From: Chitinophaga sp. CB10
GTDB taxonomy: Bacteria > Bacteroidota > Bacteroidia > Chitinophagales > Chitinophagaceae
Direction of reading: 5' to 3'
DNA length: 64,000 nucleotides
NCBI GenBank assembly: GCA_001870995.2
Contig: MLAV02000002.1
Location: forward strand, 1 to 64,000
Below the pieces are notes generated by a model. It made no database searches, was not told the origin of the DNA, and saw only the letters and a list, made by a program, of their open reading frames with translations. The position numbers were made by a program, and so were the translations under genes. Positions 25,101 through 33,197 of the stretch are shown here, one piece after another (position 1 is the stretch's first letter; each line of letters begins with the position of its first letter).

Positions 25101-27659
25101 TTATTTCCAGAGGTGCTTGAATTTATCAATGTATTCATCCGCTGTGGCCACGCCGGCATCCTTTGCCAGGTACAGGCGCCGCTTCACTTCCGCTGGATCA
25201 AAGTAAGGATCTGCGGTGTGGAGGATGGCAATATCCACATGCACATCCGGCAGGGCGGCCACTGCTTCCTGGTATAGCTCCATCGCCTTTTCAGGGTCTC
25301 GCTTCACACCGGTACCATCCGTATAAAAGCAGCCCAGCCGCCACTTGGCGAAGGTATCCCCTTTTTTGGCGGCCTGTTTATAATACTTCACGGCGTTCTT
25401 ATAATCTTTCTTCACTTCATAGATGTTCCCGATGTTGCAGGCCACATCATCGTCCCCATTGTCCAGGGCCGTTTGGTATAGTTCCAGGGCCCGCTCATGG
25501 TCCTGCATACCGTATTCCGCGTAGTAACAGAGGTCCGCCAGGGCTACTGCGGCGTTCTCGTTGCCCTGATCGATGGCGCGCCGGTACCAGTATTCCGCCT
25601 GCTTATAGTCCGCCTCTACGCCGCGGCCATGCTGGTACATGAGGCCTGCGTTTTTCATGGCGTAGCGCTCTCCCAGCTCCGCCGCTTTTTTGTACAGGGC
25701 GGCAGCCTTTTCCAGGTTCGTATAGCCGTCAACGTGTTCATATAGATAGCCCAGGTTGGTGATGGCTTCGAAGCAATGCAGGGATGCGGCCAGTTCAAAA
25801 TGCCGGATGGCATCGTCGTATCGGCCTTCGTCCAGCGCGGCGTTGCCCAGCTCGTACTCCCCGAGGGCTTGTTCCGCCGCGGGTAATGCTTTGCGCAAGG
25901 CCTTCAGCTGCTCTTTGGTAAAAAAGCCTTCCGGATAAACGGACATTTCGTCCACTATCTCCTGGGCGGACAATGGCCGGGCGCTCCCATCTCCCTGGAT
26001 TAAAAAAATATCATGGCCTTTAAAAGCGATAGCGGTACCATAGGTCAGGCAGTTTTCCTTCCCGTTGATGGAATCGTAGCTGGCAGGCGTGAGGACCTTC
26101 CCGGTATAATCCATCATGCCCCAGGCGCCCTCCTTCGTTTTATAACCTACATAATTATCTTTCAGGAAGAGGAAATCCTTGTACTGCGGCGTGGCCACCC
26201 AGCCGGAAGTAGCTGCCACGGCAAATAAGCCGGCACTGCCCTGCTGCTGCACCACTGCCAGCCGCTCCCCGTTTTCCCCGGGGTTGGCGCGCAGCGCATA
26301 CACATTGTCCGATTCTGCCGGCAGCAGCCACCCCTGCTCTGCGTGGAATAAACCGCTGCCTTTCGGCGTTTGCACGATGAAGGCATCCAGCAGGTAATCG
26401 TACCGGATGGTTTGTTCCGCAAAGGGAATCAGCTGTTCGCCCGCGGTGCTGAGCAGCCCCATTTCCTTTTTCAGGGTAATGAGGTAGCAGCCCGCCGCCG
26501 TTTCTATATTATCGGTGAGCCCTTTCAGGAGGAAGTGGAAAGTATCGGAATAATACCAGATCTCTTTTTCCGCTTTGAAGAAAAAGTAAATCAGCCCACT
26601 GTCGTCAATACCAACGTCTTCGGCTATCTGAAACGGTAGCAGCAGGGTTTCCTGTTCGCCCATCAGCGCCCATTCGCCCCCCTTTTTAACGGCGAACACG
26701 CCGTATTTGAGGACGTGCACATCATCGTACACCGCCGGGATGACGGCGTTGCCATGTTCGTCAATAATGCCTGCTTTGCCGGCCAGCACGATGTGACTGA
26801 AGCCCGATGAAAAATCGAACGCATCATCGTATTGGCAGGGTATTACCAGCTCCCCCGCCCGGTTGACATACCCGTATTTACCCGACTGATGTAATACCAG
26901 GCACAGTTCCTCGCCGATGGGGTATTCAAATATCTCTGTAAACTCGGCCGGCAGCACGATGTTGTCCTCCTCGTCCCGGAGGCCGTGCAGGCCATTGTCG
27001 ACGAATACTTCCAGGCCGGTATAATCCCCCATTACGGCGGATTCTATCACCGCCCATCCGTAGTTAAACACTTCATCGTTGATCAATTGCTTAAACGCCA
27101 TGCGATAGCCGCTGGCTGCATTCGGCGGCCATTCATCCAACAGCGCCGGGTTATCCGCTTCAATGGCTTTCCGTATAAGGGTGTTCGTTTGTTCGATAAG
27201 TAATTTCAGGTCCTCCGCCTGTGCAGTATGGTTGCCTTCCGCGCCATCGTCGGCCATGTTGAACACATCCCATGCATCCAGGTGGAACCAGGGGTGTACT
27301 ACCTTATTTTCAAAGAAGCGCAGCAGTTTTTTCTTCGCGTTCTCAAAAGCGTCCTTGTTATCTATCAGCGTATCGGCGTGCTTTTCGAGGAAGGCATAGA
27401 AGTCCAGGAAGGCCTGCTTTCCCGGCGCCGCAGGGGCGTACAAGCCGCCTTCCGTGCCGTTGTACACCGGCGGGGCGATGCTGATACCGCCGGCAAACAG
27501 CGGATAGCAAAACGGGGGCAGTTCATAACCCCACTCCATCATCATCAGCGCTGCATCATCATTTTGACCGTATGCGGCCAGTAATGGCAATTCAGATGTA
27601 GCCGCTACTGCCTGTTCAGGGACCTGTGTGAGGTTGTACAGATATAATCTATGCGACAT
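25101..27659 (-). CDS. WG-repeat and Sel1-repeat protein
   Basis: The protein has 852 residues and no signal peptide, so it is probably cytoplasmic. Residues about 215-560 hold degenerate WG repeats (KYGYVNRAGELVIPCQYDDA and GKAGIIDEHGNAVIPAVYDD). Residues about 600-840 hold TPR/Sel1-like repeats (AAALYKKAAELGERYAMKNA, QAEYWYRRAIDQGNENAAVA, KRDPEKAMELYQEAV). Both repeat types are protein-protein interaction scaffolds. The N-terminal 200 residues have no motif I recognise. The Crp/Fnr gene follows three bases after its stop, so the two are co-expressed. The function is unknown. Confidence 0.88.
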   Translation of the reverse strand: MSHRLYLYNLTQVPEQAVAATSELPLLAAYGQNDDAALMMMEWGYELPPFCYPLFAGGISIAPPVYNGTEGGLYAPAAPGKQAFLDFYAFLEKHADTLIDNKDAFENAKKKLLRFFENKVVHPWFHLDAWDVFNMADDGAEGNHTAQAEDLKLLIEQTNTLIRKAIEADNPALLDEWPPNAASGYRMAFKQLINDEVFNYGWAVIESAVMGDYTGLEVFVDNGLHGLRDEEDNIVLPAEFTEIFEYPIGEELCLVLHQSGKYGYVNRAGELVIPCQYDDAFDFSSGFSHIVLAGKAGIIDEHGNAVIPAVYDDVHVLKYGVFAVKKGGEWALMGEQETLLLPFQIAEDVGIDDSGLIYFFFKAEKEIWYYSDTFHFLLKGLTDNIETAAGCYLITLKKEMGLLSTAGEQLIPFAEQTIRYDYLLDAFIVQTPKGSGLFHAEQGWLLPAESDNVYALRANPGENGERLAVVQQQGSAGLFAVAATSGWVATPQYKDFLFLKDNYVGYKTKEGAWGMMDYTGKVLTPASYDSINGKENCLTYGTAIAFKGHDIFLIQGDGSARPLSAQEIVDEMSVYPEGFFTKEQLKALRKALPAAEQALGEYELGNAALDEGRYDDAIRHFELAASLHCFEAITNLGYLYEHVDGYTNLEKAAALYKKAAELGERYAMKNAGLMYQHGRGVEADYKQAEYWYRRAIDQGNENAAVALADLCYYAEYGMQDHERALELYQTALDNGDDDVACNIGNIYEVKKDYKNAVKYYKQAAKKGDTFAKWRLGCFYTDGTGVKRDPEKAMELYQEAVAALPDVHVDIAILHTADPYFDPAEVKRRLYLAKDAGVATADEYIDKFKHLWK

Positions 27660-27702
27660 ATTATTCGTTTTGGGTTTGATCAGATATGGGCAACAATGAT
27701 AC

Positions 27703-27736
27703 TAAAAAACACAACAGCCGCTCTCAGGGCTGTTGT
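27703..27736 (-). terminator. terminator after the zinc-ribbon gene
   Basis: The stem ACAACAGCC (27711-27719) with GGCTGTTGT (27728-27736) is followed on the minus strand by GTTTTTTAG. It separates the zinc-ribbon gene from the WG/Sel1-repeat gene. Confidence 0.75.
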
Positions 27737-27763
27737 GCGGGTATGTTATACAATAAATCCCTG

Positions 27764-28216
27764 TTAATAATTTACTCCTTCTCTTTGCCTGCGTTTCAGT
27801 TCCCGCCTGCTGGCCGCTCCACCGAGGTAAAAAATGACGGCCATGCCTCCAAAAAATGCCGCAATTCCATACAGCTGCTTATCCTCTGTAGTGAATCCGC
27901 CCAACAGCATCAGTGCTGCCACTAAGCCTGCAATAAAGCTGAGGATGATGAACGCGATGGAGGCAAATTTATGCTGGCCTTTACCGGCGCTCTTCCAGGC
28001 GCTGCTCCTACCGGGATAATCCGTATAAGTATAGCTCGTTGAGTTGTAGGTATAGTTGACCACCTGCGGCTGGTGCGGCTCCCTGTAATTGGGATTGCCA
28101 ACAGTAAATTGCGATCCGCAATACTGGCAAGCTACCGTCGTTTCCCGGTAATCGCTGGGGCCAGCGGCGTTGGTGAATATCGTTGCGCCGCATCCGGGGC
28201 ATTTATGTTGTTGCAT
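27764..28216 (-). CDS. zinc-ribbon membrane protein
   Basis: The protein has about 150 residues from MQQHKCPGCG; an earlier in-frame ATG adds five residues. The N-terminal zinc ribbon has CPGC and CQYC, about 25 residues apart. A Tyr/Ser-rich linker (NYTYNSTSYTYTDYPG) leads to two membrane helices (about 85-135, IAFIILSFIAGLVAALMLLG and IAAFFGGMAVIFYLGG). The C-terminal tail is basic. No catalytic motif is visible. Zinc-ribbon proteins with this layout are common and mostly uncharacterised. Confidence 0.8.
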   Translation of the reverse strand: MQQHKCPGCGATIFTNAAGPSDYRETTVACQYCGSQFTVGNPNYREPHQPQVVNYTYNSTSYTYTDYPGRSSAWKSAGKGQHKFASIAFIILSFIAGLVAALMLLGGFTTEDKQLYGIAAFFGGMAVIFYLGGAASRRELKRRQREGVNY

Positions 28217-28270
28217 AGTCGGATAATCCACATTTAATAGTACACGAAATTAGGTATTTAGGCCAGCTTC

Positions 28271-28699
28271 TCAGGAAAGATTCTCCTTCACCTTTTCAAG
28301 TAGCGTAATAAGCTGCGCTTGTTCTATCGGGGAAAGACCTTTTGCGGTAATGCTTTCCATTTTCCGCCAGGAGTCGGCCACCTGCTGATGCGCCGCCTTT
28401 CCCTTTTTGGTCAGGTGCACCCTGGAAATGCGCTTGTCGTTTTCGTCCTTCACTTTGGTGATCATGCCTGCATTCACCATCCGGTCGATCATGGCAGCGA
28501 TGGTCCCCTGCTGAATGCCCATTTTTTCCACCAGGGCGGAAACTGTCTGCCCGTCTTCCAGGTCCAGGTAGTACAGTAATATATCCTGCCCTGCGTGAAT
28601 CCCTGCGCCTGATAATAATTCGTTACTCTTGTTTCGTCTGATCTTACAGATATCTACCAATAATCCGTTGATTGAGCTGTTCGGTTTTCCTGATTTCAT
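28271..28699 (-). CDS. MarR-family transcriptional regulator
   Basis: The protein has 142 residues. The winged helix-turn-helix (about 50-110) reads TVSALVEKMGIQQGTIAAMI, then DRMVNAGMITKVKDENDKRI, including the MarR wing D-x-R, and flanking helices form the dimer interface. A TACCTTTG -7 element (28704-28711) and a perfect 16-base palindrome lie just upstream, which suggests autoregulation. It is divergent from a small membrane-protein gene that would share the operator. Confidence 0.93.
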   Translation of the reverse strand: MKSGKPNSSINGLLVDICKIRRNKSNELLSGAGIHAGQDILLYYLDLEDGQTVSALVEKMGIQQGTIAAMIDRMVNAGMITKVKDENDKRISRVHLTKKGKAAHQQVADSWRKMESITAKGLSPIEQAQLITLLEKVKENLS

Positions 28700-28703
28700 G
28701 GCG

Positions 28704-28739
28704 CAAAGGTAATAATATTATCAGCTTAGCCGGCTAAGC
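28704..28739. promoter_or_regulatory. MarR -7 element and palindromic operator
   Basis: The minus-strand -7 element TACCTTTG (28704-28711) is followed at 28724-28739 by the perfect palindrome GCTTAGCCGGCTAAGC. A 16-base inverted repeat between a MarR gene and a divergent gene is the usual place for its operator. Confidence 0.6.
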
Positions 28740-28745
28740 ATAAAA

Positions 28746-28789
28746 TTAGTACATTTGACCTAAACTTTTAGTACATTTGCACTAAACTA
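28746..28789 (+). repeat. 22-base tandem repeat in the divergent promoter
   Basis: TTAGTACATTTG plus ten bases occurs at 28746-28767 and 28768-28789 with four mismatches, exactly two helical turns apart. Each copy contains TACATTTG, an exact TAnnTTTG match (28750-28757 and 28772-28779), so the small membrane gene at 28796 may have duplicated -7 elements. Confidence 0.6.
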
Positions 28790-28795
28790 TTTGCT

Positions 28796-28987
28796 ATGTA
28801 TTCAGAGCAGGAAGAAAAGGAACAGCAGGAAACCATCTGGCAGCGCCTGCGCGCAATGGCCTTCCCCGTCCATGCCGGTGATGGCGCGGCAAAGCGGGCC
28901 GTTAAGAACAGCGCGTTTTTCCTTACGGCGCTGATGGTGGGTTTGGTAACGCTGGCGTTATCGGCGGCTATTATGTTTGTATTGTAA
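28796..28987 (+). CDS. small membrane protein divergent from MarR
   Basis: The protein has 63 residues: a charged Glu/Gln-rich N-terminus (EEKEQQETIWQRLR) and one C-terminal membrane helix (FFLTALMVGLVTLALSAAIM). Promoter-like elements lie just upstream, and it shares the intergenic region with the MarR gene, which makes it a likely regulated target. The family is unknown. The stop falls within a 35-base tandem duplication. Confidence 0.6.
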   Translation: MYSEQEEKEQQETIWQRLRAMAFPVHAGDGAAKRAVKNSAFFLTALMVGLVTLALSAAIMFVL

Positions 28988-29047
28988 CGGGGTATTACAC
29001 GATCAACCTGGCAGTATTGTAACGGGGTATTACATGATCAACCTGGC
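28979..29047 (+). repeat. 35-base tandem duplication
   Basis: GTATTGTAACGGGGTATTAC plus 14 further bases occurs at 28979 and again at 29014, differing at one position (C/T). The first copy covers the stop codon of the small membrane gene, the second the gap before the next gene. It looks like a recent duplication. Confidence 0.8.
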
Positions 29048-29050
29048 GCC

Positions 29051-29413
29051 ATGAAACAACTATTCGATCCGCTTTTTATCACCTATGGCCTCATATGGCT
29101 GGCCGTGCATTATTGCAGGCGTGCGGGAATATACCTGCCTGTTATTAACGGGCAGCTGACGGACTTCATCGCCGTACCGGCCATTGCGCACCTCACGCTC
29201 ACGGTTACACGCCTGTACATCCTCCGGCAGCCGGCATACCGGTATCCGCTGGGCTACCTGCTCTTTATAGCCGTTTACACTACTTTATTGTTTGAAATAA
29301 TTATGCCGGGCATATCCGGGAGATATACAGCCGATCTGCTGGATGCCGCAGCCTACCTGGGCGGGGCGCTCTTTTATTTCTTCGTGCATCAGCGCCTGCG
29401 CGTCACCGGGTAG
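29051..29413 (+). CDS. small four-helix membrane protein
   Basis: The protein has 120 residues and about four hydrophobic segments (FITYGLIWLAVHYC, FIAVPAIAHLTLTVTRLYIL, YPLGYLLFIAVYTTLLFEII, LLDAAAYLGGALFYFFV). The length and layout resemble a small Bacteroidota membrane family sometimes labelled a magnesium-citrate transporter, a name I do not trust. It follows the MarR-divergent small gene by 63 bases and ends one base before the convergent HTTM gene. Confidence 0.65.
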   Translation: MKQLFDPLFITYGLIWLAVHYCRRAGIYLPVINGQLTDFIAVPAIAHLTLTVTRLYILRQPAYRYPLGYLLFIAVYTTLLFEIIMPGISGRYTADLLDAAAYLGGALFYFFVHQRLRVTG

Positions 29414-29414
29414 G

Positions 29415-30326
29415 TTAAGCAGATACATTCCTCCACCACGTATTCCCCTGGTTTTCAGGTTGCAGCTTTTCCTGCCGTACGTAAGGCGCCAGGTACGCGG
29501 AGAGGTTCAATACAATCAGCAGGGCCGAGAAGAAGAACAGCCCCATAAACATCGCGATGAACAGGTGCAGGGCTACAATGCCCGCCAGCCAATACCTGCG
29601 GGTATAGCGATTATTCATTCCTATCATATATCCCATTTCCAGCAGCACCGTCAGCCATCCGGATACAACGAAGAAAGGCGTATTGGCAAGGAAGTCGAGG
29701 CTAAACAGGCTGTAATAATTGTGGCTGTGCAGCGCTTTCCACAGCGCTTCCCCATTGCGCCAGGTGGGGCCTATCACTTTATCAAACCCTGAAAAGAAGT
29801 ACGCGATGCTCAAATGCGCCTTCAGCAAAAACAGGAACGCGCCGGCCTCCGGCACGCCCGCCCGCCGCCGCCAGCGGTTATCCAGGGAATAGGCGCGCCC
29901 CACTGGAAACAGGCAGCAATAAAAAAGCGCGAAGGTAGTATAGCCATCCACCCCGTATTCATACAGGTGGATGGATTTGATCAGTAACAACTGCAGCAGC
30001 AAAGCGATGATAGCATTGAGCCGTGTGAGCAGGCCGAGCAACAAACCTGCCAGGCTAACGGGGTAGGCTATACGGCATATCCACAGCAGGGATTCATAGC
30101 TGATACCGGCATGATGCTGCGCCAGCCACTCCTGCAGCCGCACGAGGGTAAAGCTCACCTGGTCCGTGGAAAGGTCCATGATATCCGGATAAATGTAGCC
30201 GGAGTAGCTGTACAGGTCAGCGAAATCAGGTTGAATAACGAGGAAATGCAGCAGCGCAATGCCTGCTACGTTTACGCGGAAGAAAAACAACCAGGCCGCG
30301 TGGTTAATGCCTGCTGAGTTGTTCAT
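29415..30326 (-). CDS. HTTM-domain membrane protein
   Basis: The protein has 303 residues with six or more membrane helices. It matches the HTTM (horizontally transferred transmembrane) family, related to vitamin-K-dependent gamma-carboxylase: FFRVNVAGIALLHFLVIQPD, GLLTRLNAIIALLLQLLLIK, HLSIAYFFSGFDKVIGPTWR, then NGEALWKALH. The last motif, on a membrane segment with GEALW, is the family hallmark. The substrate is unknown. Its start overlaps the preceding gene by 23 bases, and a small secreted protein is encoded further upstream, so it forms a three-gene operon. Confidence 0.85.
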   Translation of the reverse strand: MNNSAGINHAAWLFFFRVNVAGIALLHFLVIQPDFADLYSYSGYIYPDIMDLSTDQVSFTLVRLQEWLAQHHAGISYESLLWICRIAYPVSLAGLLLGLLTRLNAIIALLLQLLLIKSIHLYEYGVDGYTTFALFYCCLFPVGRAYSLDNRWRRRAGVPEAGAFLFLLKAHLSIAYFFSGFDKVIGPTWRNGEALWKALHSHNYYSLFSLDFLANTPFFVVSGWLTVLLEMGYMIGMNNRYTRRYWLAGIVALHLFIAMFMGLFFFSALLIVLNLSAYLAPYVRQEKLQPENQGNTWWRNVSA

Positions 30327-30978
30327 ATACGTTCAGGCTGTAGTTGACAGAAATGAGTTTTACCTGCGAATATTCCGGGGTGGCGCCATGCCGCACTGCG
30401 CTCAGCATAGGGAAATCCAGCATGTTATAACTGATGGCAATGCCGGTATCCATGCAATGATGCCGCTGGAACAAGGTAACGGCGATGTTTTTCAGCACCA
30501 GGTCGTTATAGTTGCTCAGCATTTCCGTATGAGCGCCGGGTTTGATGAAATCATCCGTCAGGCTGTTGCCCATGGAAAAAAAGCGCAGCGAAGTTTCAAA
30601 GGAATGGAAGTCCGGCGTAATGGCGGTACCGTTGCACTCCCCTATGAGCATACCGTTGGAACGTACGTTGATGCCAAAAAATCCGTAACCGGTTTCCGCG
30701 CCGGTGTACCTGCCGTACACCTGCAACGCAGGCTTATTGAGCCAGGCCTCCAGGCCCCGCGCCCAGGCGGCGCTGCGTGGTTGTTTGTTAAAATCCCGGT
30801 AGGAGTCGTACACCGAAACGGAGTTCACCACGGTGATATACAGGAGGTGCAGTACGATCCAGCCATAGAGCAGCCACTTCCCAAAACCATGAATGGCTGA
30901 AGCTTTGCGCTTCAGCCATCCTTTTCCATCATTATCTGCCTGGCGCCACTGCATACTTCTGCATAATTTCGTTTGCAC
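30304..30978 (-). CDS. HTTM-associated membrane-anchored protein
   Basis: The protein has 224 residues, or 216 if it starts at the ATG at 30954. One membrane helix lies near the N-terminus (about 35-55, WLLYGWIVLHLLYITVVNSV), with the rest outside or periplasmic. No catalytic motif is recognised. It overlaps the upstream gene by 23-47 bases and the HTTM gene by 23 bases, a tight arrangement that implies a shared complex. In gamma-carboxylase-like systems a second protein often accompanies HTTM, so this is a candidate partner. Confidence 0.7.
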   Translation of the reverse strand: MQTKLCRSMQWRQADNDGKGWLKRKASAIHGFGKWLLYGWIVLHLLYITVVNSVSVYDSYRDFNKQPRSAAWARGLEAWLNKPALQVYGRYTGAETGYGFFGINVRSNGMLIGECNGTAITPDFHSFETSLRFFSMGNSLTDDFIKPGAHTEMLSNYNDLVLKNIAVTLFQRHHCMDTGIAISYNMLDFPMLSAVRHGATPEYSQVKLISVNYSLNVYEQLSRH

Positions 30979-31333
30979 GAATTGCTTCCTGAGGCAGTTG
31001 CTTCAGCTGTTTCCAGAAAATGAATTTGGTGGATACCCAGTCCTTGTAAATGGAGTTGTCCAGGATGCCACCCATTGCTTTCGTACGCGGATCGTTTGAA
31101 GCAATGGTGATTTCGTTGCGGGTGAAATCCTTAATACCATACTTTTCCATTACGAGGCGTTTGATCTCTTCCTGCTCAGCAGGAGGAACATTTTTTACCG
31201 CCGTCCTGGAAACGGTGTACAGGTTTTTACTGGTACGCTGGATACCGATGTTTCTGGCCTGACGATCCTGCATGGTGAAGGCAAATAATAAGAACATTGG
31301 GGCGCTTAATGTTAACCACATTAGCTTTTTCAT
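30932..31333 (-). CDS. small secreted protein heading the HTTM operon
   Basis: The protein has about 133 residues from MKKLMWLTL; an earlier ATG adds three codons. An N-terminal hydrophobic signal (LSAPMFLLFAFTM) is followed by a helical, charged mature part (PPAEQEEIKRLVMEKYGIKD) with conserved-looking DPRTKAMGG. I do not recognise it. As the first gene of the HTTM operon it could be a substrate or subunit; that is inference from position. Confidence 0.65.
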   Translation of the reverse strand: MKKLMWLTLSAPMFLLFAFTMQDRQARNIGIQRTSKNLYTVSRTAVKNVPPAEQEEIKRLVMEKYGIKDFTRNEITIASNDPRTKAMGGILDNSIYKDWVSTKFIFWKQLKQLPQEAIRANEIMQKYAVAPGR

Positions 31334-31497
31334 AACATACAAATTTGGGGTTCTTTTCCTACTCTAGTTCGGCCTTTTCGGATTCCTGCCGTGAATTATC
31401 GAACTAAAATTACAACTTTTCTGAAAAATTACAATTTTTCTTAACCCCTTCAGAAGAATATAGGAATCAATATGTTACAACATATATCATGATAACT

Positions 31498-32004
31498 TCA
31501 CTCGCCCCGGTTATCCAGTGCAGGGCCGTGGTCATAACTAAACACCCTGGCTACCTTCCATTGCCCGTCCTTCAGCAGCCAAAGCATTTCGAAGCGGGAT
31601 TTTCCATCCGCATATTCCGGCTTGCCGTCTTCTGTAATATAAAATACATGCATACCCGTTACCAGGGCGCCGTACACTTCGTGGTTGTTTTCCAGCAAAA
31701 AGACTTTCACCGTGCCAGGTATCGCTGCCCTTCTCAACTTAAAATGCTCCCTGTTGCTGCAGAGATTTTCCCTGATGGAGGCGGCCAGCGGATCAATGCC
31801 GGTAAGGCTGCCGCCCTTGTCATGATAAAACTCCACGTCGTCCGCCAGCAGGCCGTGGAAGCGCGCTATATCACAGGTATTATACGCTTGCCAGAAGAGG
31901 CTGTCCAGCCGCGTTACCACGGGCGTCACATATTTTTCCGGGAGCTGTGCAGCGCTGATAATACTGGTAAAAAGTAAACATATGCAGGTAATAAGGGTAC
32001 GCAT
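31498..32004 (-). CDS. secreted DUF4440/NTF2-like protein
   Basis: The protein has 168 residues from MRTLITCICLLF; an upstream in-frame ATG would add 24 residues that do not look like a signal peptide. A signal peptide ends at ISAAQ. The mature part is an NTF2-like fold (LFWQAYNTCDIARFHGLLAD, DVEFYHDKGGSLTG, then SRFEMLWLLKDGQWKVARVF, SYDHGP), typical of DUF4440. The function is unknown. It stands alone on the minus strand with a palindrome 126 bases upstream. Confidence 0.82.
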   Translation of the reverse strand: MRTLITCICLLFTSIISAAQLPEKYVTPVVTRLDSLFWQAYNTCDIARFHGLLADDVEFYHDKGGSLTGIDPLAASIRENLCSNREHFKLRRAAIPGTVKVFLLENNHEVYGALVTGMHVFYITEDGKPEYADGKSRFEMLWLLKDGQWKVARVFSYDHGPALDNRGE

Positions 32005-32129
32005 GTTTGTAGTTTTCCCGGAGGGTTGCAGAAACAGTACCACAATGCCAGAAAACTCAAAAACCCATAACAGCAAAGGGTTACAGGGATTTTACCCATC
32101 CGGGAAGGCCCGCGGTTTTTGTTCAATAA

Positions 32130-32145
32130 CGGACAATATTGTCCG
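32130..32145. promoter_or_regulatory. perfect 16-base palindrome
   Basis: CGGACAATATTGTCCG lies between the CsgG-like terminator and the NTF2-like gene. Symmetry and place suggest an operator for the NTF2-like gene; the regulator is unknown. Confidence 0.4.
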
Positions 32146-32147
32146 CA

Positions 32148-32184
32148 AATAAAAAAGACCACCTTCTTTCAGGAAGGTGATCTT
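32148..32184 (-). terminator. terminator of the CsgG-like gene
   Basis: A twelve-pair stem (32155-32166 with 32173-32184, one G-U pair) is followed on the minus strand by TTTTTTATTTG. Confidence 0.8.
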
Positions 32185-32211
32185 TACCGAAACTGATGAT
32201 TGAGTAACTAC

Positions 32212-33039
32212 TTATTTCTGGAAGAATAATTTTTTGGGCGCTTCCGCCGTCAGCTCGCAACGCAGGGTAGCATTGCCGTTGAGCAGCTTCGTGATTTCGC
32301 CGGCGCCTTCCACTACAGAGCAAACGCTGAAGTGTTCATCTTCAATGCGGGCAACCACGATTTTACCGATGGTACGCTTGCGGTTGATCTTTCTACCTTC
32401 CACGTTTACCTCCACATTTTCATAAACTTTAAACTCGTCCCCTTCCCGGAGGTCCACTGCATGGCCGGCAGTGAGCAATACCCTGGATGCGTCGCCGTAA
32501 GTATTTTTCTCTTCAATGGAAGCGATGGTAGCCGTCAGTTTGAAGTTATCCTTAATGAATTTATCCAAACGGTTGCGGGTACCCAGGAGGGCATCGTTAA
32601 AGGCGTTCTTCCCTTTCCCGATGTTATTGAAGTTGCCGGATGCCACCAGGTCGCCGGTATTTACATCCAGTACCTTCACGTTGAAAATGATTTCCGCCTG
32701 CGGCGTAACGGTGGTGCCCAGCACGGGTACCTTGGACTGCTTCTGGTCTTCCATGACGCTGACCACATTGCCGATCAGCAGGTACTGCGCTTTCAGCTCC
32801 CGCATGGCGGTCAGGCTGGCGCTTTCAGAAGCCTGGTTCTTCACATTCTCCATTTCTCCGCGCTCTACAAGGTCGAACCGCCTGGTACGCAGGAAGGCGT
32901 CTTCCACGGTGTTCTGTATGGCGGACTGGTAAGTGGCGCTGTCGTTACCCTTGAATGTAACGCCGATCACCGGCTTGTTCTGGGCAAAGGCGCAGGAAGT
33001 AAACAGTAAAGCTATGGCGGTAATAATGTTCTTCTTCAT
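32212..33039 (-). CDS. CsgG/HfaB-like secreted protein
   Basis: The protein has 275 residues with a signal peptide (TSCAFAQ, no lipobox at the cleavage point). The CsgG-like fold is indicated by FLRTRRFDLVERGEMENV, then AQYLLIGNVVSVME, AEIIFNVKVLDVNTGDLVAS and LDKFIKDNF, the pattern shared by CsgG and penicillin-binding-protein activators. The C-terminal region after about 190 holds an SH3-like segment (HAVDLREGDEFKVYENVEV, GKIVVARIEDEHFSVC) of FlgT-like type. A periplasmic or outer-membrane assembly role is plausible. No curli genes are nearby. Confidence 0.8.
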   Translation of the reverse strand: MKKNIITAIALLFTSCAFAQNKPVIGVTFKGNDSATYQSAIQNTVEDAFLRTRRFDLVERGEMENVKNQASESASLTAMRELKAQYLLIGNVVSVMEDQKQSKVPVLGTTVTPQAEIIFNVKVLDVNTGDLVASGNFNNIGKGKNAFNDALLGTRNRLDKFIKDNFKLTATIASIEEKNTYGDASRVLLTAGHAVDLREGDEFKVYENVEVNVEGRKINRKRTIGKIVVARIEDEHFSVCSVVEGAGEITKLLNGNATLRCELTAEAPKKLFFQK

Positions 33040-33197
33040 GTTGGATAGGCACGATTTTTTAAAAATTCCTCTCGTTGCTAGGCGCTAATTTTTTTTCAGG
33101 TAGCAAATCTAGCTCAAAAAACGTATAGCCTCATCAGTTATTATACCGCTTTCTAAAAGATGGCTGCGTTTGTTTCAATTTTAACAAGTATTTAAGA

